Positions 57,901 through 64,000 of a stretch of 64,000 bases of DNA are shown piece after piece. The stretch's first letter is position 1, and every line of letters starts with the position of its first letter. The DNA comes from Pomphorhynchus laevis (Eukaryota > Acanthocephala > Palaeacanthocephala > Echinorhynchida > Pomphorhynchidae). A program made the translations under genes and the position numbers. The DNA lies in NCBI GenBank assembly GCA_012934845.2, contig WNNJ02000655.1, forward strand, positions 1-64,000. The letters are read 5' to 3'. The notes under the pieces were generated by a model that ran no database searches, was not told the origin of the DNA, and saw only the letters and a list, made by a program, of their open reading frames with translations.

Positions 57901-60900
57901 AATCCGCGTGAAATACATTGTTATCATTGAAGCCAGACACGGAAGAATGGTTGCAAGTACCGTTTCGTCATCAGTGAAGCAGTAGTGCTGATTTAGCACT
58001 CAATGTGAAATTACCAGAAATCATTCTGGTACTTCATACACATGACTCATGTGCCGTCTGCCAGTCATCCTCTGCATCCAGTTGTGGGAGGTATCTGGCA
58101 CTGATGAGTCATTGTGATGACGAAACGGTACTTGCTACCGTTCTTTCGTGCCTGGCTTCAATGATAACAATATATATATTTATGTATACATATATATTTA
58201 TATTTAAATATCATATATATATTTATGATACAACGTCTGTAATTTATTGGTCAATTCATAAAAATTACTTTTTTTTAATGTAAATATATTTTAAAATAAA
58301 ATAGAATTTAAAATAATAATATAATATAAGTAATATATTATATTCTATTTTAATATAAAATAGAATTTATAAATAGAAAATATAAAATACGTAGACCAGG
58401 TTTATATATTTCATACTTTTTCATATTACAGTATTTCATTACTTTTATTGTAAATAAAAGTTTTACGACATTAATAAATAAAAAAGTATAAAAAATACTA
58501 AAATAATTGTTTTGATAATTTAACAAATTATAAAAATAATTAATTAACTTTTTTAAAAATATTAAAAATCAAAAATTTGTTAAAAGTTATTAAAATAATT
58601 TTTTTCTAAAAAAAAACAGTTAGAAATTATATTATTCAAATAAAGGTTATATCATTCGCTAAAGTTATATTATTCACATATATATAATTCAGATTACGTA
58701 ACTTCTATATGACATTACAAGTTATTTTATTTTTTATATAAATTATCCATACTTCAAGTATTTTATTTATATAAACAGAAAGGTGTTTGTTTAAAAGTAC
58801 TACTTGTTTTATTGAATTTTTATGTAATTTTATAATTTTATGTAACTTTTATGCGATTTTTAATTTGATCAGATAAAATAAATTTAATTGCTTCTATTGA
58901 TAATTTATTTGTTAATAATAAAGTGTTATTATGACATATCTCATCTAAGGGGAACAATAATTCAATTTTATTTGATCAGATAAGGACTTCTATTAAAATA
59001 TAATATAATATTTTATTTTAAGTTTTATTCTATTTTAAAATATATTTATATTTTAAACGAAATTAGGGTTTCTTATATATCATATATAACAGATATGATA
59101 TATTATATATGATATATATCTTATATATTATATCTTATAAATTTGATGTTTCTTATTCTTTTATAGTTCCTTAAGTGCATCAGATCAAAAAGTATTTTAA
59201 TTCTATAAGTATCCAATTAATAATCAAAACGTATACAATTTTACAGTAGAATTAATATTATATGCTGTGACTATCGAGGATGTTTAAAGTTTTATTCAAT
59301 CTATCACTCCCACTTCTAGCACAAATATTAAAAACACAGTATAAAATAATTATCTCCAATTAATTACTGAAGAATAAATAAGGAAGTACAAAGAATAAGC
59401 TACCCTTATTTATTTTGAAAGTGAATTTAAGTTATTTAGCGTTTATTTGCAATTTGATTCAGGTATTTTTTCTTTTTTAACTAATATATTTTCAGGTATT
59501 TTGGAACTACTTAAATATGACAATGACGGACGATATAATATATTCACTATTAGGCGTAAGTATTGAAATCATTTAGGGTTTCGTCTTAAATTGTATAAAT
59601 TGATTTATAGAAAGAAATTTAATGTAAATTGAAATATAGCCTTTAGTTAGAATTTGTATAATAGTAGTTATTTTATATAATTAATAAAAAAATTAATATT
59701 AATTTATAATAATGTGAATAATTAATGTGATTAAAAACATAACATGCAGATAAATTAATCGAAAACAGCCAGTCGTTAAAAATTCATTCGCTTCTTTAAC
59801 TTTGTTACGGCCTCAGGTCCAGCGGAATCTGAGCCGTCCAGCCAATCTAACACGCCGCTCTCCTGCTAAACCACCCGGAGTTTTTCACCCTCCCCAAAGA
59901 GTCCAAAGAGGCATACTTTGCTCGGTAATCTCGAGATTAGGAGCTTGATAAACCTATAGTCTTTGCTCTCAGGACGTCCTTTCGAAACTAAGACTAATCC
60001 GGAAATATCCCAAGTACCCAAGAGACGCACTTGGGTTTTCCCATTCAACGACAGATGATGATCCTGTTTCAGGCCTCCTAGCTTTCTTCAGGATACATTT
60101 GAGGGGCGCCATGAAAGACAACCACCTCGATTTGGAGGAGCTTAAATTAAGATTGAAGAGGTCAGCTGGTCTGTTAATCTTAAAAAGAAGCGGCTGATGT
60201 CTGAGACTACATATTTGCACCTGCGTCCAGAGAACTGGGATGTGGTATCATTAGCGTATACCTCAAGATGTTGAAATTCTTGAATAGTACAAGGGAGGCA
60301 GCAGGATATAAGATAGGAGAAAGTGGGGAGTCTTGGGGTACATCCGTAATTGAGTAGAAATGATGCACATCAGAGTTGTCTTCATAATATAATCGCTTGG
60401 TGTACAGCAGCATTTCCACCCTGTTAAGATTTCTCGCAAGCAACTCGAGAAATCTGAAAGAGGAGATAACGAATGGAATGAATTAAATATTATCTATGAT
60501 ATAATATAAATATATTATATATGTATGTACATATATTAAAAGGAAGCTTTAAATTTTAGATTGTTTAAGAGCTTTTGCTGTCAATCTTATTCCGCGATAA
60601 CAAATTTAAATCATTTTCCTGTGTTTAACCGTGTTCCTCTTTAATTATTACGTAATAAAATAACTGTTCGTTATTTTTTATTAAAATATATTTTGTTATT
60701 ATAGTTGGCATCCAGAATTATGTTATTATAGTTGACATCCACAATCTTAATATATAATTATATATAATACATTAATAGTATTGTTTGATAATAAAGATTT
60801 TAAACTTTTTTATCCAACACTAATAGGTACATATTATGAAATCTAGTTCTTTAGTTCTGTCTTGGAATCAATTTTCTAATTTACGAATATAAACTTGATT

Positions 60901-63818
60901 TGACTGAATTGCATAATTGTTGAAATTCTAGTTTTTTAAAGAAAAATTCAATAAACATTTTTATAAATGAATAGTAAATAGTATACGGTAGATATATTAT
61001 AATATATAATAAGGTAGATATACTTTTTATTAGAATTTTTATCCAATAAGTGAACAAATTTATCCAGGTAACCTCATTCTTAATAAAACCAATATTGATG
61101 ATAAAGAAGGTATACATCTTGATATGAACATTAAATTAACAGCAATTTAAACTATTATTAATTTATATCGTAAAGATGGCATATTTAAATTTATAAGAAA
61201 CCTATTTTTGCATGAGCATTCATGCATACCATATAATATAAAATATAATACATTAAATAATGAAATTTTAAGAATTGCAACAATTTGTAACGATATTGTC
61301 TTTCTTCAAAATCAATTAAATAATTTAATAGATGCATATTTTAAACAAGGTTACAATAAAAATGTAATAAAACTGTAATAGCAGTTCCTCCTGATGACCA
61401 GGAGGAACTGATACCAGGAGGAACTGATATCTCTTATTCTGATACATCGTCTGCTATTTATTAGTCAATTTATAAAAATTGATTTTTATTTTAAAACTTT
61501 AACTTTATATTATTTTCTTTATTTTATGTAGAATAAAATACGTAGACTTAGTTAGCTAATCTGATTATGCTATTTTTGTCATTAATTTATTTCAAAAAAA
61601 TATTCAGTCACTTCAAAAACCAATTTTATTTTATAGGTCCTCAACGATATTTTTATACTTGATTACGTTCACGTATGTATTATTTGTTATTTACTTATAT
61701 TTTCATTATCATTTTCAGTTACAGATTATCTTTAACTGATTTAATTATAAACTAGACAATTAAATAAATTAAACAATTAAATTTATTAATAATTAATAAA
61801 CTACTAATTTACGCATTTGTTATCTGGTTTATTTAATTTTAATAATTTACAAGTTCTACGTTGAGTCGGTAATTTTGTGATGACCAAATAGCAACGCATT
61901 GCCATTAATAATGGATATGCACTAAAAAATGCTTTTTTAAAAGCAAATGCAGTTTGCAATGATAAAATATTTGGGGATAATATATTTATATCGTTTATAA
62001 ATTTAAAAATATCAAAATTAACTTTTATAAAATTTAGTAATTCATTTTATGCTTTTATTTTTTAATTTCCCTGCAGTATCTTAAGAATAACGATCTCTTT
62101 ACGTATAAATCTATAACAACAAGGTTGCAGAATCAATTAAATATTGCACATTAATTAAAAATATCAATAATTGTAATTACTGTTGATGCTACACCTAATA
62201 TCAAATGTCAAAATCAGAGAATATATATACATCTGTGATATATATACTCTGTATGATAATTGATTATATCCATAAAGACAGATCATTGCAAACGACGGGA
62301 TATTAATGTACATACAAAATAAATTTAGTTCAAAGAACATTTAAATATAGTAATATCTACAAACACAAATGATAGAGCCTATGCCTGAGATATGTGTAAA
62401 TAGATGTCGTATATTTTAATCTTCTTACATTAACGTCGTTAGAAAATCGTTTAATAACAGTGCCAAGTGAGAGTTTAGTGGTTAAATGTTTAAATTCGGG
62501 TCTGAATTAAATTTATATTTTAAAAAATTATATATTTTAAATAGAAATCGATTAATGAACAGATTAATAGTATACCACAAATATAATAGTATACTACACG
62601 TATATTATAGTATTAATGGTTTTAGGATAATCATTATAGGTTATAAGGATAACTGAAATGTTTTAAAATTTCTGCTCTTATTCATCAACCAAACAGAGCA
62701 GCAAGGCAAAATGCACGCCAATGATGCATGTCCTCTAATTGAGTTTTGCTTTCTTGGTCTTCATATAAAATGTCTGGTCTAATTTATTTTAATAGATTTA
62801 GCTTAGAGGTCAACCTATTTCTAGATAGCCGAATAAAATGAAAAACATGTGTTTAAACGTGAACGATCCGCGGCGTTATGAGTATCTGTATAAAGTATCT
62901 CAATAGTTAGAATAAAGGTGGAATAAATATAATAGGTCATCAGGAATAACTTCTTCGTTATTATATTTCGGTCCTTATCCATAATGATTATCATACAAGC
63001 GGGGATAAATTTGGATCAAAATGTTTACTTTATTTACAAAATATGATAAAATATATTATAGCATACCATATATTGTTAAATAATGAAATTAATTTTAAAA
63101 ATTATGCATGAAATTAGTTAGATTAAAATAATCTTTTTTAATTCGTTAAAGTTGGTTTTAATTAAATATGTCTACGACCGTTGATGTGATGCCTTAAAAT
63201 TCAGTAACTTTGCAAATAACACTCCTTTATAAACAATGAAATGCATTTTTACCAACTCTAATGTGTTTTTGGAGCACTGAATTGGTTTTCAAATGCTTAC
63301 TTGGGAGCATAAAAACCTTAAGTATATTAGCTGTTGTTTTATTGTCAAAGTTGTTAGATAAAAATAAGTATTTGATTTAACGATATAAACAATTTTGGAT
63401 ATTATATGATCAGTTAACTTAGTCTACTTATTTTGTAATATAAATAATTAAAAAATAAAATAGTACTGACTTAAGCCAGGAATATTTTAAAATACAATCA
63501 AATTATAAAATATTAAATTCATAACTAAAATATTAATTTATTATTAAATAAGTTATTATTTTCTCTTTATAATTTCTTAAACATTGGTTTCTATCAAAAG
63601 AATTTAACGTTATAAAAATAGATTCATAATGACTTGCAAAAAGGAGATTTAGGCATTTGGTAAATGACAAAACTTTAAAATTTATGTTAAATTCAAGTAC
63701 TCCGTTAAGGGCGCCACTAGTTTTTGATAAAATGATTTAATTTATTAAATTATTTCGTTTGATAATTTATTTCCTTTTTCCGTTGTAGAGTGGTTTTTCA
63801 TTTTTGAATATACGCCAC
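50442..63818 (+). CDS. Candidate secreted-protein gene built of very small exons (model unresolved)
   Basis: The possible first exon 50,442-50,496 codes MLTSKSTFAFMLVTTHIG and splices in phase to 51,149-51,198 (GLLASFTCKDFDGNNQT), together a signal-peptide-like start. Other short open segments with good splice borders lie downstream: 51,263-51,312 (50 nt), 52,353-52,409 (57 nt, donor GTAAGT), 52,770-52,804 (35 nt), 59,496-59,555 (60 nt, donor GTAAGT), 61,637-61,672 (36 nt, donor GTATGT), 62,077-62,123, and 63,789-63,818 (30 nt, donor GTATGT). Those of 57, 60, 36 and 30 nt are multiples of three, open in phase 0. No domain is recognised. Tiny symmetric exons after a signal peptide resemble the micro-exon genes of parasitic flatworms (family knowledge); linkage of these pieces is inference, and not all combinations agree in phase. 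Confidence 0.3.
52471..52604 (+). repeat. Direct repeat, copy 1 (copy 2 at 52,997-53,131)
   Basis: AATAAACAATTTAATAACAA, then ATTAAATACGATTTGGAAAC, TCGAAG, CCGCCAGTGACTTATTTG and CAGCTTCTGATTTTTGG-like endings occur in the same order in both copies, about 525 bp apart, with scattered changes. It looks like a local duplication. Confidence 0.7.
53306..53487. repeat. Four consecutive hairpins
   Basis: H1: GACTCAAA+CAGCATA (53,306-53,320) with TATGCTG...TTTGAGTC (53,330-53,352). H2: TAAGGG...GCTGCAC (53,360-53,375) with GTGCAGC.CCCTTA (53,388-53,401). H3: CTAGTACA (53,421-53,428) with TGTACTAG (53,435-53,442). H4: GGTGAG and TATTC (53,454-53,466) with GAATA and CTCACC (53,472-53,487). No ORF crosses them. 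The region is less AT-rich than its flanks. Confidence 0.75.
54033..54347 (+). repeat. Degenerate minisatellite of TTTAGTTCTCCGCAACC-like units
   Basis: Units of about 20-25 bp with the pattern TTTTAGTTCTC.GCAACCT or TTTAGTGCTCGTCAACCTT repeat about a dozen times, strongly strand-biased (T and C on this strand). Units are too diverged to be a recent expansion. Confidence 0.75.
54895..54981. repeat. (TA)n microsatellite, about 87 bp
   Basis: Uninterrupted TA from 54,895 to 54,981, preceded by imperfect AATATTAATATA sequence from about 54,838. Confidence 0.97.
54982..55105. repeat. Two hairpins after the TA tract
   Basis: CACTGA/TCAGTG and GACCCTTC/GAAGGGTC are inverted pairs with 6-8-nt loops just after the TA tract. 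A related GAAGACCCCTAGAGGG segment lies before the tract near 54,820. Confidence 0.55.
55106..56170. other. AT-rich spacer
   Basis: No gene or repeat recognised. Confidence 0.45.
56180..56540 (+). repeat. Interspersed repeat copy adjoining RT fossil family
   Basis: Starts AATCAGATCAGCTAACTGAG, continues to ACAAACGATGTATAAGAAAA and AGAGGTCATCATGAGGAACT, then CATAGCAGCGGGGCCAAATG. The last part matches 44,726-44,960 in direct orientation. Confidence 0.7.
56600..57850 (-). mobile_element. RT fossil fragments and associated repeat, inverted relative to 44-48 kb
   Basis: The reverse complement contains a short HEHSCI-coding piece (56,615-56,710), the long repeat at 56,930-57,350, and two copies of the DFSTLYTN-like segment (about 57,350-57,560 and 57,590-57,850). 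Copies are broken. Together with 44,476-45,235 they form an inverted pair about 12 kb apart. Confidence 0.55.
57917..58171. repeat. Long inverted repeat (57-bp arms) fold-back element
   Basis: The arm 57,917-57,973 (ATTGTTATCATTGAAGCCAG...) is matched by the reverse complement of 58,115-58,171 with about five mismatches. The 141-nt interior includes GTGCCGTCTGCCAGTCATCC, which is shared inverted with 45,363-45,405. AGTGAGACCAATCCGCGTG just outside the left arm resembles the hairpin arms at 45,575. A 92-codon open stretch crosses it but follows no known protein. Confidence 0.85.
58172..59480. other. Very AT-rich spacer
   Basis: Contains a short copy of the interspersed repeat (58,215-58,400) and otherwise only A/T runs. 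No gene recognised. Confidence 0.5.
59780..60450 (-). pseudogene. Decayed non-LTR reverse transcriptase fragment
   Basis: Minus-strand open stretches show VPQDSPLSPILYPAASLVLF (compare VPQGSPLSPILF), NILRYTLM, NLNLSSSKSRWLSFM (compare FGLNLSSSKSRWLVF), LGYLGYF and, past 59,866, WTAQIPLDLRP-like wording. The order fits the RT palm and thumb of a LINE not otherwise present in the window. It is more GC-rich than its neighbours, so it is either a younger arrival or one from a different lineage. The reading frame is broken. Confidence 0.45.
60451..61020. other. AT-rich spacer
   Basis: Nothing recognised beyond low-complexity sequence and the duplicated phrase ATTATAGTTG(G/A)CATCCA at about 60,700 and 60,730. 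Confidence 0.45.
61035..61376 (+). mobile_element. RT fossil fragment of the 44-48-kb family
   Basis: Sequence matches 46,085-46,430 closely (wording ISEQIYPGNLILNKTNIDDK, HEHSCIPYNIKYNTLNNEIL), but the frame is broken. It stops at 61,376 where the interspersed repeat begins. Confidence 0.6.
61377..61560 (-). repeat. Interspersed repeat copy with duplicated hairpin
   Basis: CAGTTCCTCCTG (61,382-61,393) and CAGGAGGAACTG (61,399-61,410) are perfect inverted 12-mers with a 5-nt loop. A second CAGGAGGAACTG follows at 61,415-61,426. The rest (TATTCTGATACATCGTCTGC to ACGTAGACTTAGTTAGCTAA) is the common interspersed unit. Confidence 0.8.
62160..63780. other. AT-rich sequence with remnants of the interspersed repeat
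   Basis: A weak relative of the GGTCATCAGGA...AGCGGGG block lies at 62,930-63,010, another of its first part (AGCAAGGCAAAATGCACGCC) near 62,700, and an end motif (ATCAGTTAACTTAGTCTACT) at 63,408. No gene recognised apart from the possible micro-exon at 63,789-63,818. Confidence 0.5.
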
Positions 63819-64000
63819 GTATGTATCTTTTCAAATTGGTTTTTAAAGTTTTTTAAATTGTTTTTTAACTTCTAAGAAAAAGGTTTGATAAAAAGTTTGA
63901 AAAACGTTTTTTTTAATAAATTAGAATTAATTGATTTGGATTAAAATGAAATAATTTACAAATAAAATTTGTTACTTTTGAAAATGTTAAAATGAAATAA

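Noticed and set aside
60881-61117. A 78-codon minus-strand open frame rich in Ile/Phe/Tyr.
   Set aside because: It overlaps the RT fossil in antisense, and its composition is what AT-rich DNA gives by chance.

Overview
This is an AT-rich eukaryotic (animal) window dominated by transposable elements. It carries one confidently recognised host gene and one possible second host gene made of very small exons. There are no bacterial operons. Spliced exons with GT-AG introns, long AT-rich introns and several LINE lineages point to an invertebrate metazoan. A 51-nt first intron and a possible micro-exon gene would fit a flatworm, but the species cannot be fixed from the sequence.

Layout. 1-34,740 is a transposon graveyard. 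Three LINE groups share it: (i) LINEs with a C-terminal CCHC finger and a restriction-like endonuclease (five copies, all + strand, decayed); (ii) an L2-like family with an apurinic endonuclease (a near-complete 4.37-kb copy at 30,370-34,740, a 5'-truncated 3.1-kb copy at 7,304-10,423, and fragments); (iii) CR1-like LINEs, including a nearly intact 4.39-kb copy at 21,964-26,356. They are nested: the L2-like copy sits in a CR1-like copy with an ACATC duplication; the full CR1-like copy sits in an older relative with a TATAT duplication; and a 1,547-bp IS630/Tc1-type DNA transposon sits in an L2-like copy that itself lies in an endonuclease LINE. A family of hairpin-bearing non-coding repeats occupies 27.7-30.0 kb.

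34,993-42,705 (+) is a six-exon gene for a cation-dependent mannose-6-phosphate receptor homologue (249 aa): signal peptide, lumenal MRH-type domain, one membrane span, and a sorting tail much like the vertebrate one. Its start codon lies about 250 bp from the 5' end of the near-complete L2-like LINE, head to head.

44-64 kb is very AT-rich. It holds broken fragments of a reverse-transcriptase element (Penelope-like is my best guess), associated interspersed repeats, fold-back elements, a tRNA-derived SINE-like copy, a minisatellite and a long (TA)n. Scattered through it on the + strand are short open segments with good splice sites, the first coding a signal-peptide-like sequence; they may form one secreted-protein gene.

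The strongest unusual signals are the DNA transposon whose inverted ends are arrays of a 22-bp unit (8 copies left, 9 right), a 3'-UTR stem-loop in the L2-like family supported by compensatory changes, five palindromic 20-bp units at the 5' end of the complete L2-like copy, and the small-exon gene candidate.
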